Positions 1-9,269 of a DNA stretch of 64,000 bases are shown here, in pieces; position 1 is the stretch's first letter, and the number at the start of each line of letters is the position of its first letter. Source of the DNA: Nicotiana tabacum (lineage: Eukaryota; Streptophyta; Magnoliopsida; Solanales; Solanaceae); contig NC_134097.1 of the NCBI RefSeq assembly GCF_000715075.1, forward strand, positions 128,710,997-128,774,996, read 5' to 3'. Position numbers and translations under genes: made by a program. The notes under the pieces are model-generated. The model had not been told where the DNA came from. It made no database searches and saw only the letters and a list, made by a program, of their open reading frames with translations.

Positions 1-303
1 ATTCCTCTTTCAAAATTGAAAAGAAAATTCAAAATTCAAAAAATATTTTTTAGAAGCATTTCTTTTATCAAAAGAAAAATTCCAAAAATATTTTTTTTAG
101 AATAAAAAAAAAGACAAATGGAAATTCAAAAAAAAAAAAACTTCCTTTTGAAATTCTCAAAGTTCAAATCAAAAGAAAAGGAATTTTTACGAGTTTTTCT
201 TTCAAAAAGAAATCAATCAAAAAAATATATATATACTTCCTTTGAGCAGTTCTTTCACAGTTCCAATAAAAAAAAATATTAGTTCATTTACTTATTCACG
301 ATG

Positions 304-366
304 CCCGAACTACGCCGGTTTGATTCTCACCGGATGTGAGATACGTAGGCAACCCTCATCGGGTCC
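304..366 (+). repeat. Structured CTAC...GTAG motif, copy 1
   Basis: CTACG (310-314) can pair with CGTAG (344-348). Inside, TCTCAC (325-330) pairs with GTGAGA (336-341) around loop CGGAT. Downstream, ACCC (352-355) pairs with GGGT (361-364). CCCGA (304-308) is also complementary to TCGGG (359-363), an alternative closing stem. The conserved unpaired parts are TGAT before the inner hairpin and TA after it. Function unknown. Confidence 0.7.
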
Positions 367-1145
367 AACCCCCATTTTTGCTAAAATAGCCAAAAACCAA
401 TAAATAAATAAAAAACATGTCAAAATTTTAATTTTTTCATAAATAAGTCGGGTAGTGTCCAGCCTCCAGTTTTTGCTAAAACAAAATAGCCAAAAAAAAT
501 ATATGTCAAATTTTAGTTTTGTCATAAAGAAGTCGGGTGACGCTGTTTTATCAAGACATAGCCGAATGTTCCCGAAAGGGACGCCGGAAGGCTGACTTTG
601 CATAAACAGCCACCTTTGGGTCATTTTTTAAAATTTGGTTCAGTTGACCCACACAACCTTAAAAAATCTTCGTCCCCGAGGCGCTGAAAGGCCGTGTTGC
701 AACACCTGGTTTTTATTGTAATTTGAAAAGAAAAAAAAAAGAGTCAACGGTCAGGTGAATTTTTTTTTAGTCAAAAATAACCGAGCTAGCTTCGACAGTG
801 TCTTAAACCGTTCTTGCCAAAATAGCCTTAGAGTATCTTTCAGTTGTCGAAAGGCTATTTTCGTAAAAGAACGAACAAGTTTGTAAAGTGTCAAAATAAT
901 CCTCCCCGGCCTTAAAATTCATGTGAGATTTGGAAGGGGCCACATTTGCAAAAATAGCCATTTGGTTGCATTTGTCAAACGGGGAAAGGAAGCTGACCTT
1001 TTTGTTTCGAGGTTATAAATCTTTAATTAGAATATGTGGGTTGTTTGATTTTCGAGTTTGTAGGTCATCTTCAAACCTTTAAAATCCAGTTTATTTTAAT
1101 ATGAAAATTGAAAAAAATAATTAATATTGTTTATCTTTTATTGGT

Positions 1146-1204
1146 CCGAACTACGCAAGGTCTGATTCATGCGGGGTCATGATACGTAGGCAATCTCCAT
1201 AATA
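1146..1204 (+). repeat. Structured CTAC...GTAG motif, copy 2
   Basis: CTACG (1151-1155) pairs with CGTAG (1185-1189). The inner hairpin is TCATG (1167-1171) with CATGA (1178-1182) around loop CGGGGT. The flanking CTGAT and TA match the other copies, while the inner stem sequence is unrelated to copy 1. The downstream second hairpin is not clear here; CGAA upstream and TTCG downstream are complementary. Confidence 0.65.
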
Positions 1205-1409
1205 TTCGACCACAACAAATAATGAAAAAATGAATGAAAAAAAATCGGAAAAAAAAAGAAAAAAAAGATGTTGCTAGTAATAAGAACCGACTGAGTCCAT
1301 TCTAACATGTTTTATTTTGAATTGTGAAGAAAGTTGAGTTGGTCGGTTTGTTCAGAGGGTCAACAAGAGTCTACTGTGCCGGAAAAAAAATAGAATACTG
1401 AAACAGCAA

Positions 1410-2870
1410 ATGACCGGAGTGTGTCAAGCATGGGCCTGTGGGCAAGGACAGCCTCGTCATGAGTCACAATTTGCGACACAACAAGAGCAGTACCACTCTC
1501 CTAAGTACCACCCGTACTCGTTAGATCTTCCTTCAAAGATTGAAGAGCCTGCCCGAAAGATGGTACAAGAAGAATTAACCCAAAGGGTGAAAAACTTAGA
1601 ACAATGGTTGAAAAACAGGCAAGGGTTGTCTGGCCAAAAGAGTGTTGCCTTCAAAGATCTATGTATGTTCCCCGATGTCCACTTTCCGCCTGGTTTCAAG
1701 ACTCCCAAATTTGAAAAGTACGATGGACATGGAGATCCCATTGCCCACCTGAAAATGTATTGCAATCAAATGAGAGGTGCGGGAAGAAATGAAGAATTGT
1801 TGATGGCTTATTTTGTGGAAAGCCTTACGGGAGTAGCTTCCGAATGGTTTATGGATCAAGACACGTCTCGCTGGTATGTCTGGGACGACATGGCACAAGC
1901 ATTTGTCAAACAGTTCCAATACAACATCGACATTGCCCCAGACCGCATTTCCCTTTCAAACCTGAAGAAGAAACCAAGTGAAAGTTTCAGGGAATATGCC
2001 ATTAAATGGAGAGAGCAAGCAGCTCGAGTTAAGCCACCCATGGATGACCACGAGCTAATAACTGTCTTCCTTCAAGCGCAAGAGCCAGATTACTTTCAGA
2101 ACATGATGTCCGCAGTTGGCAAATCCTTTTCAGAAGCAATCAAAATGGGAGAAATAATAGAGAATGGTCTTAAGACAGGAAAAATTATAAGTCAAGCAGT
2201 TTTTAAAGCTGCAACTCATGCTGTCCGGGTTGAGTCTGATAATTTTTGCGACACAAATGAGAAGATTGAAGAAATCATGATGACATCAGGGTCAAGAAGA
2301 GGTCCTAGGAGAACATCTCGAAGGTATGAGCAGCCTCCTAAAGTTATCTATGAATCCCCTGAGCAATATTATCCCCCTCAGAACCCACAACACTCTATTG
2401 TTCCACCTCAGTATGTTGCCCGGCCACAAAAACGCCCCAGAAGGCGAGCACGAGCATCACAAAATCTCCAGAAGCCTCCACATAACTTTCAGGTGCCCTA
2501 TAACCCACATCCAAGCCAGAAGTATAAAGGGGAACGAAGGTTGAAAGATAATTTTACACCAATAGGAGAGTCCTATGAAAGCTTATTTGAGAGGTTAAAG
2601 CATCACGACATGATTGCATCTATTCCTCCAAATCATCTGGACATACGTGCAAGAAGCTTTGACCCTTCTAAAAGGTGTGAATACCATTCCAATGCCCAGG
2701 GGCACAATGTTGAAAGTTGTCGGGATTTGAAAAAAGAAATAGAAAGGATGATCCAGGAAAATCTGATTGTAATCCAAGGTAATGACACCCAGAATATCGC
2801 GCAGAATCCTTTACCTGCACATCATGATGCACACTTTATGGGGAGGATGCCTGGTAACATGGGATTTTAG
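1410..2870 (+). CDS. gag: Retrotransposon Gag polyprotein (Ogre/Tat type)
   Basis: An uninterrupted 486-residue ORF. Residues about 20-75 are a Gln-rich, charged N-terminus. Residues about 90-260 form the retrotransposon-gag domain: 'PPGFKTPKFEKYDGHGDP', 'YFVESLTGVASEWF', 'SLSNLKKKPSESFREYAIKW'. Residues about 290-375 are a basic, Pro/Gln-rich linker, likely nucleic-acid binding. Near residue 425 is the variant zinc knuckle of this lineage, C-x2-H-x5-H-x4-C (RCEYHSNAQGHNVESC). Gag forms the particle that packages the element's RNA. The first in-frame ATG after the upstream stop was taken as start. The frame is intact although pol is missing, so either insertion is recent or gag has been kept under selection. 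The stop is followed directly by noncoding tail. Confidence 0.88.
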   Translation: MTGVCQAWACGQGQPRHESQFATQQEQYHSPKYHPYSLDLPSKIEEPARKMVQEELTQRVKNLEQWLKNRQGLSGQKSVAFKDLCMFPDVHFPPGFKTPKFEKYDGHGDPIAHLKMYCNQMRGAGRNEELLMAYFVESLTGVASEWFMDQDTSRWYVWDDMAQAFVKQFQYNIDIAPDRISLSNLKKKPSESFREYAIKWREQAARVKPPMDDHELITVFLQAQEPDYFQNMMSAVGKSFSEAIKMGEIIENGLKTGKIISQAVFKAATHAVRVESDNFCDTNEKIEEIMMTSGSRRGPRRTSRRYEQPPKVIYESPEQYYPPQNPQHSIVPPQYVARPQKRPRRRARASQNLQKPPHNFQVPYNPHPSQKYKGERRLKDNFTPIGESYESLFERLKHHDMIASIPPNHLDIRARSFDPSKRCEYHSNAQGHNVESCRDLKKEIERMIQENLIVIQGNDTQNIAQNPLPAHHDAHFMGRMPGNMGF

Positions 2871-5689
2871 AGTCATCCCGAAAAGCCGCTAACCGATGAT
2901 AATGATATCGAAGTTGGAAATGGTCTGGACAATACTGCAAAGCTCAGTGGCTAAAGATGCCAACTTTGATAAAATGGGAGGACACTCCGTTCCTTGGTTA
3001 ACAAGAGAGAAGCTTGTGGTGGCTTATTTTGTTGTCATTTCTGTTGTCCGGATTATTCTTAGGGTTGTAATCCGAATATTGTCTTGTGTCAAACCTTCTT
3101 ATCTTTCCATTTTTGTCGTATCAGTTTGTTTAAGTCTCGTTGATGTTGTGTTAAGATTTTATTCTGGTTGTTTTGTTTGTTTTTCTAACCATTTCGCCGG
3201 AAGTCTAATACAAAAGCCGGTCTTTTATTATTTCCAGTCATCTTTTTATTTAGTCCTTTTGTCATTTTTGTTCAATGTCGATTCTAGGGACATGACATGC
3301 GCACACAGTTTGGGCCTAGTCTTAAAAGTTAATTATAAAACTTCGGAAAGGTGATCAGACCATTTAAAGGAAATAAGAACGGTGTGAGATTATTTGAAGC
3401 CCGAGTCATGTGGAATTAGGGCAAGTAAAACATAAAGAAAACCGTTAAATGCAAGATTCGCCAAATTGGCATGAAGGTCGTGCATGAGAGTGAGAGTGTC
3501 GCCCAGCAGTGCTTTAGAAATGACAAAATGAAAAAGCAAGTGGTTAACATAATTGTCAAGACCAGCACCGTCGGAAGAGACTATAAATCTATGTTCAATT
3601 ATGTTGTTTGCACTTGGCATGTTTTGAAGACTGGAATGACGAAGGCATTTTGTTCTGCTACCTAAACACTTTATCCTTCGTTACCCCTTTTGAGCCTTAT
3701 TTTATTTTCTTTCATACCCCTCGTTCGGAATCAATAGCAACGACTAGGAAATACAAGCCTAGAAGGTAAAAAAAAAAAGAAAAAAAAGAAAAAAAACAAC
3801 AAAAAATGAGAGAAAAATGATAACAAAAAAAAACAAAAGAAAGTCAGAAGAAAACAGAGGAATTGGGAACTACGTTTGACCTGATTCCTCAAAGAGGATA
3901 CGTAGGCGCTTCACAGCTCGGTCATAGGGTGCATAGTGCGCATAATGTGCGTAATATGCATAGTGTAAAAAAAAAATTTAAAATATATATAATAATAAAT
4001 AATCCCCAAGCAAGAAACTGGGGCAAAGGTTGCGCTTGTTGTAAACAAATATGATTTCGAAGGTTGTAATTTTGAACCCCAAATTTGATTTGTTTTTGAG
4101 CCTTTAATACCCTTTCTTTCTAAGCCTATCCAAAAAACCCACTTTACGGTCCAAAGAAAGACCTTCTGACCAGTCTGCAAAAGATGCCAAGTCAGACAAA
4201 TGAGAATCTTACCGACGAACATAACATTCTGTTCCACAGCAGAAAGGACTCTAATCTCCAGCAGAGAGAGTCATACCGGCAACACTCCAAATCCCCAGCT
4301 GGAAAGTGATATAAATGAGAGAGTCTTATCGGTGAAAATCTTCACGGACACCATAAGGCGATGAAAGCTGAGAGAAAAACCAAAATGAGAGAGACTTGAT
4401 GGTGAAAACCTTTTGGGCACTACAAGTCGAATAAGATTGGGAATCAGATGGAGGATAGTCAAGGGAAGATCTTGAAAGACGATTGACGACGGAGGATAGG
4501 CCACATATGCATGTCATGACCATTAGAGTCGGTGTCTGCGTTTGATAGGTTTTTATTTATAATTTCTTTTGTTAAAGAGTCATCATTTTCCTTTGTCTTT
4601 TATTCTGTTCCTTTTTATCTTTCTCCTTTCATAGAAAATTCCCCAGTAGAGTCTGTTTGGTCAGAACCAGTGGGAAATGACTTCAAAATAAGCCATCAGC
4701 TTTCCAAGATAAGATCTGACTAATACATCCAAGTGATATAGTCAGCAAGGAACAAGCGTGAGGCTAGTATCAAAAATGATATCCCCGGCAAAAGGGAATT
4801 GACAAAAAGATCAACGAGTGTCAAGAGGGATATCCTTGCCGAAATAAGAGGTTATTAAAACCTCAAGGCCAAGGCCCGTGGACAAACAAAGAGAGCAATA
4901 AGCATGATTTGGGAAATTCATGCGAAACTAAAAGGTCGGGAAAATGAAAGTCTCCGAGCCATGCCACTAAAGAAGAGGGATATCCCCAGCAGAAAAGGAT
5001 TATCCCCAGCAAATAATATCATCCCCCAGCAAGTTGTGGAACGCAGAGCAAGGAAGGATAAAGGGAAAAGCCATCCGAGTGAAGTATCACAGCCAACTAC
5101 CACGCTTTAAGCTAACAAATTTTTGATTTGAAACAGGTAAAGGAAATGGCATTGATGACGGAAAGGCATGCCATAAAAAAAAGATTATCAAACTGGGGCA
5201 GAAAATTTTCTTTTCAATTAGAAAATTTTCTGAAAATCAGGTACCCATCTGGGGAAGAATAAAGATAACACCAAGGAAGTGGTCTTTGAACCAGTGTTGC
5301 CCCAACATAATAAGTTTCAATGGAGGAAGTTATCCCCAGCAGACAGAATAAAGGGATGACACTTGTGCTCAGAAAAGCAAAAAGCCATTATCATCCCCAG
5401 CAGCTTCCACAAGAATGAAGCATCGATTTGAAGGGATAAAATTCCCCAGCAGCGTTATCCTCAACAACGTTATCCCAAGAAGATAACACTTTTATCCCCA
5501 GCAGTGTTGAAAAAAAAAAGAAGAAAAAAAAACAACAAATTTGAAGGAGGGGAAGAAAGGAGACTCCCACAGTGGTATTATCCCCGGCAAGCAAGAACAA
5601 AGCAGCGCAAAGGAAGGAGAAAAGAAAAGAAGAAATTACGAAGGTAAGTTTCTCAAATCATTGATCTTTACTACATTTTTCTCCTAGGA
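2871..5689 (+). other. Noncoding tail downstream of gag, with dispersed CCCCAGCAG words
   Basis: No pol sequence is recognisable. A 152-codon ORF at 2896-3354 reads as hydrophobic low-information sequence and is not called a gene. A structured-motif copy lies at 3865-3924. From about 4245 to 5610 the word 'atccccagcag' (or ccccggca, ccccagctg) recurs many times at irregular spacing, for example near 4985, 5005, 5023, 5332, 5393, 5442, 5495 and 5580. Phrases of the type 'gagagagtcttatcggtgaaaa' repeat at 4315-4430. The T-rich stretch 3050-3260 resembles 3' untranslated sequence. Confidence 0.5.
3865..3924 (+). repeat. Structured CTAC...GTAG motif, copy 3
   Basis: CTACG (3870-3874) pairs with CGTAG (3901-3905). 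The inner hairpin is TCCTC (3886-3890) with GAGGA (3894-3898) around an AAA loop. The bases before it are TTTGACCTGAT, as in copy 4. The second, downstream hairpin is weak in this copy. A poly-A and purine-rich tract precedes it. Confidence 0.65.
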
Positions 5690-6290
5690 TAAAAAGTCCT
5701 AGTCTGATAAATTTACCTCCCGATACAATCTTGGTCCGATGAAATTTTTCTCCCAAGATAAGATATCAAATCTTAGTCGGATGAATCTTTCTCCTAAGAT
5801 CACAACAAAATGGACCTAGTCTGACGATTTATCTCCTAGAGTCAAAATCTTGGTCTGATGAAATTGTTCTCCCAAGATAAAATCTTAGTCGGATGAATCT
5901 TTCTCCTAAGATCACAACAAAATGGACCTAGTCTGACGATTTATCTCCTAGAGTCAAAATCTTGGTCTGATGAAATTTTTCTCCCAAGATAAAATCTTAG
6001 TCGGATGAATCTTTCTCCTAAGATCACAACAAATGGACCTAGTCTGACGATTTATCTCCTAGAGTCAAAATCTTGGTCTGATGAAATTGTTCTCCCAAGA
6101 TAAAATCTTAGTCGGATGAATCTTTCTCCTAAGATCACAACAAATGGACCTAGTCTGACGATTTATCTCCTAGAGTCAAAATCTTGGTCTGATGAAATTT
6201 TTCTCCCAAGATAAAATCTTAGTCAGATGAATCTTTCTCCTAAGATAAGATATCAAATCCTAGTCTGATGAATTTTCTCCTAGGATAATA
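5690..6290 (+). repeat. Tandem array of about 111-bp units (four or more copies)
   Basis: The word 'ggacctagtctgacg' starts at 5812, 5924, 6035 and 6146, giving periods of 112, 111 and 111 bp. Each unit itself contains three diverged sub-units of the form 'cttagtcggatgaatctttctcctaa' (about 37 bp), so the array is hierarchical. It lies in the 3' tail of the gag-only element. Confidence 0.9.
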
Positions 6291-6318
6291 ATTAAAAAAA
6301 ATGAAAAAAATTGAAAAA

Positions 6319-6545
6319 GAAGTCAGGCGTCCACCTGGAGAATGAGGATGAAAAATCGAAGAAGAAATCAGGCGCCCACCTGGAGAACAAGGGTAAACAG
6401 TTGAATTATCAGAAATCAGGCGTCCACCTGAAGAACAAGGAAGGACAGTTGAAATAGCAATCAGGAATCCACCTGGAGAACAAGGAAGAAGAGTTGAAAT
6501 ATCAGAAGTCAGGCGTCCACCTGGAGAACAAGGAAAAGCATCAAA
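6319..6545 (+). repeat. Tandem array of about 47-bp units (five copies)
   Basis: Five imperfect units contain 'tcaggcgtccacctggagaa' (variants cgcccacctgg, ccacctgaag and gaatccacctgg) at about 6325, 6367, 6416, 6463 and 6512, each followed by 'aaggaagaagagttgaaat'-like sequence. Unit sequence and period differ from the neighbouring arrays. Confidence 0.85.
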
Positions 6546-6686
6546 ACTGGGGCAGAAGATTTTCTGCCATGGTCGAAAATTTTCTCAGAAGAACAAGGAA
6601 ATCAATTCAAGTTTTAAGAGATAGCAAGACAATAAGATTTGGAGAAAAACAGTCGGAGGTAAGACAATTCCAAGATGTTGAAAATG

Positions 6687-7280
6687 GGATCATCCGCCCT
6701 CGAATAGGATATTTGGGTTCATCCACCCTCGAATAGGATATTTTGGGATCATCCGCCCTCGAATAGGATATTCTGGGTTCATCCGCCCTCGAATAGGATA
6801 TTCTGGGTTCATCCGCCCTCGAATAGGATATTCTGGGTTCATCCGCCCTCGAATAGGATATTCTGGGTTCATCCGCCCTCGAATAGGATATTCTGGGTTC
6901 ATCCGCCCTCGAATAGGATATTTTGGGTTCATCCGCCCTCGAATAGGATATTTTGGGTTCATCCGCCCTCGAATAGGATATTTTGGGTTCATCCGCCCTC
7001 GAATAGGATATTTTGGGTTCATCCGCCCTCGAATAGGATATTTTGGGTTCATCCGCCCTCGAATAGGATTTTTGGGTTCATCCGCCCTCGAATAGGATAT
7101 TTTGGGTTCATCCGCCCTCGAATAGGATATTTTGGGTTCATCCGCCCTCGAATAGGATATTTTGGGTTCATCCGCCCTCGAATAGGATATTTGGGTTCAT
7201 CCGCCCTCGAATAGGATATTTTGGGTTCATCCGCCCTCGAATAGGATATTTCGGGTTCATCCGCCCTCGAATAGGATTTT
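6687..7280 (+). repeat. Tandem array of 20 near-identical 30-bp units
   Basis: Twenty head-to-tail units contain the core 'atccgccctcgaataggata' followed by a T-rich spacer and 'gggttc'. Most are exactly 30 bp; a few near 6710, 7070 and 7190 lost one base. Units differ mainly by ttttg/ttctg, and adjacent units share the variant, which points to recent local expansion by slippage or unequal exchange. Because 30 is a multiple of three, the array reads open on both strands. The minus reading (10-residue repeat MNPKYPIRGR) has no independent support as a protein. Confidence 0.97.
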
Positions 7281-7295
7281 ATTTTTTAAAGTTGT

Positions 7296-7545
7296 TGAAA
7301 TCAGGAGCCCCCTCTGAAGAACAGAATGGCGATGTATTGGTTGAAGAGAGGAATGACATTCATTTTTAAAGTTGTTGTTGAAGTTGGGAGCCCGCCCATA
7401 GAACAGAGGCATACATTTCAGTCTTTAATTTTCAAGCATTGAACTTGGGAGCCCGCCCAGATAACAGAGGCATACATTTCAAGTCTTTAATTTTCAAGTA
7501 TTAAAATTGGGAGCCCGCCCAGATAACAGAGGCATACATTTCAAA
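7296..7545 (+). repeat. Tandem array of about 68-bp units (three copies plus a fragment)
   Basis: Units begin 'ttgggagcccgcccagataa', continue 'cagaggcatacatttca' and end in 'tctttaattttcaag'. They start at about 7384, 7444 and 7506, with a diverged first copy at 7300 (aggagccccctctgaag). This is the fourth distinct array in the tail. Confidence 0.8.
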
Positions 7546-8022
7546 ATCAAGTCAGAGGACAATAAAACAGAGGGTTACAATAGGAATCCCCAGCAGGAAA
7601 CAATAAAATTCCCCGGCACCGGGAAACAGAAGGTTGCAACAAGAGGTCACAATACAAACTCAAGTACATGTGTCAAAAGAAGTAAAGCACCGAAAGAAAT
7701 GCAAGCAGACAAGGAAGCAAGGCAACAAAAACAAATTGTACTCTAGCCTAGCTTCTTGTTTTTTTAAGCACGGTGTAACAAGGAGATCGGTAAGCAGTAG
7801 TAATAACATGCAACAACAGTAACATTGCAGTCCAACGGTAGTCCCAGCTACCAAAATTTCTCGAACTACATTGACCTGATTCCTGTTTAGCCCAGGATAT
7901 GTAGGAAACCTTTGAAGCAAAGGTTCGGTCAAATCTTTTTCAAAAAATGCTTCAACGGAGTACTCGGATGGGCAAAAATCGCTCGCTTTATCTTTGCACG
8001 AAAACCCTTCGTGTCTCCGGGC
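7546..8022 (+). other. End of the noncoding tail before the polypurine tract
   Basis: It contains more 'ccccagcag'/'ccccggcac' words (7590-7620), the fourth structured-motif copy (7862-7930) and a conserved-looking run 7935-8022 leading into the polypurine tract. No gene seen. Confidence 0.5.
7862..7930 (+). repeat. Structured CTAC...GTAG motif, copy 4 (compensatory change)
   Basis: Here the outer stem is CTACA (7866-7870) with TGTAG (7900-7904). Relative to the other copies G became A and the facing C became T, keeping the pair. The inner hairpin is TCCTG (7881-7885) with CAGGA (7893-7897). A perfect 8-bp second hairpin follows, AACCTTTG (7907-7914) with CAAAGGTT (7918-7925) and loop AAG. 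CGAAC (7862-7866) is also complementary to GTTCG (7923-7927). Confidence 0.75.
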
Positions 8023-8035
8023 AAAGAGGGGCAGC
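8023..8035 (+). other. Polypurine tract preceding the 3' LTR
   Basis: AAAGAGGGG then CAGC sits directly before the LTR start TGTAAGCACG, the expected position of the plus-strand primer in an LTR element. It fixes both the element's orientation and the LTR boundary. Confidence 0.8.
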
Positions 8036-8797
8036 TGTAAGCACGTGATTTTTGCCCTATATGAGAATTACTCCCAAAAAATTCAAAAATAAAATGATTT
8101 TTCTTTGGTGTACAATTTTGTGATATTTTGAAGAATTATTTGTATTTGTCTGTGCGTGTTTATTCGCTAAATTAATAAAAAATACAAAAATATGTCGCAT
8201 TTTGCATGTAGGATTTAATTCTACAATTGTTAGTAATTAAAATTGTTTTACAAAAATTAAAAATTACAAAAATAGGCATCGTTTGCATTTTTAGCATTTA
8301 ATGTCCAAATATACAATTTTATGCTTAATTAATACTTAATTGTGCGTTAATTGTTATTGGGAGTTAATTTGCGCCTTTATAACTTAATTTAGTTCTTAAT
8401 AATAGTTTAAGTATTTTTATAATTTAGTTTTAGAAAAATAAAAGAAGAAAAGAGAGCGAAAATATAAAGAAAGTCGGAATTGGGCCTCTTCTTCAATTTC
8501 AAGCTATAGGCCCAAAAAATGGCCCAATCTTCCCTACGACCCAGTCCATTTCGAACTGGGTCGACCCAGTCCATTAACCCAACACCCCTTCTTCATTTTT
8601 GTCCAACACAAAACAAAACCAAAAAAAATAAAAAATAAAATAAAAAGTGAATTATCACTATTAATAGTTTTATTTTTTGTTTTTTTATATATATAAAAAA
8701 ATCCGAAAATATTTTATTTTATTTATTATTTTTATTTTAAAAAATATATATATATTTATTTTAGTTTGTTTTATTAAAATATTATTTTTATTTTAAA

Positions 8798-8823
8798 AAT
8801 ATATATATATATATATATATATA
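8798..8823. repeat. (AT)n microsatellite in the LTR U3
   Basis: About thirteen uninterrupted AT dinucleotides inside an A/T-only stretch of U3. Confidence 0.9.
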
Positions 8824-9261
8824 GTAATTTCGGAAATGATTTTAAAAAAATAAAAAATAAAAAAATAAAAAAATGTAAAAGAATGTAGAAAATTTAAAAA
8901 AAAAGTAAAAAGTTTTAAAAAATTTAAAAGTAAAAGAAGGTTGGAATTAAAAAATAAATATAAAGATATCTGAAAATTTAAAAAATTTAAAGTAATTGAA
9001 AGTAGCATTTTTAAAAGAAAAAGAAAAGATAGTGGTTTATTTTTTAAAGAAAAGTTAAATAAAGTGAGATTCTCTTTTAAAAAAATAAAAAGTGGGATTT
9101 TAAATAAGATAAAGTAATTAAAGTTGGAATTTTAAAAATAAAAGTAAATAAAGGTGGGATTTCTTTTTCTAAAAAAATAAAAGCAATTTGTAAGTGGGAT
9201 TTCTTTTAATTAAAAAAATAATAAAATAATAAAAAAAATCTGAAAATTTCGAAAATTTTGC

Positions 9262-9269
9262 TATAAATA
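9262..9269 (+). promoter_or_regulatory. LTR TATA box
   Basis: TATAAATA in the context gctataaatagaag, about 1.2 kb into the LTR. The solo LTR has the same box at 50199-50206. Confidence 0.65.

Larger units (their letters stand above)
1..1409 (+). other. Noncoding leader of the gag-only element
   Basis: This stretch holds no convincing gene. The first 300 bases are A-rich homopolymer runs. Two copies of the structured CTAC...GTAG motif follow (about 304-366 and 1146-1204). Between them, phrases such as 'ttttgctaaaa(c)aaaatagcc' recur at about 375-395, 470-490 and 815-830, so the leader looks built from degenerate direct repeats. The short ORFs here have no recognisable domains. Confidence 0.6.

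Noticed and set aside
310..366. tRNA gene in the CTAC...GTAG motif
   Set aside because: There is no acceptor stem of 7 bp, no anticodon arm geometry and no full A/B boxes. The variable inner stem does not fit a tRNA.
310..624. Minus-strand ORF of 104 codons near the left edge
   Set aside because: It overlaps a structured noncoding motif and AT-rich leader, has no domain and no codon-like pattern.
2896..3354. Hydrophobic 152-codon ORF after gag
   Set aside because: It is a T-rich stretch that reads as Val/Leu/Phe by composition. No retroviral domain matches, and it lies where untranslated tail is expected.
6690..7052. Minus-strand 120-codon repetitive protein (MNPKYPIRGR repeats)
   Set aside because: It is open only because the repeat unit is 30 bp. 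It lies antisense to the element, with no promoter or homology, and the frame breaks where units lose a base.
6687..7280. CRISPR-like regular array
   Set aside because: The units are contiguous 30-bp repeats with no unique spacers and lie in a plant retroelement tail.
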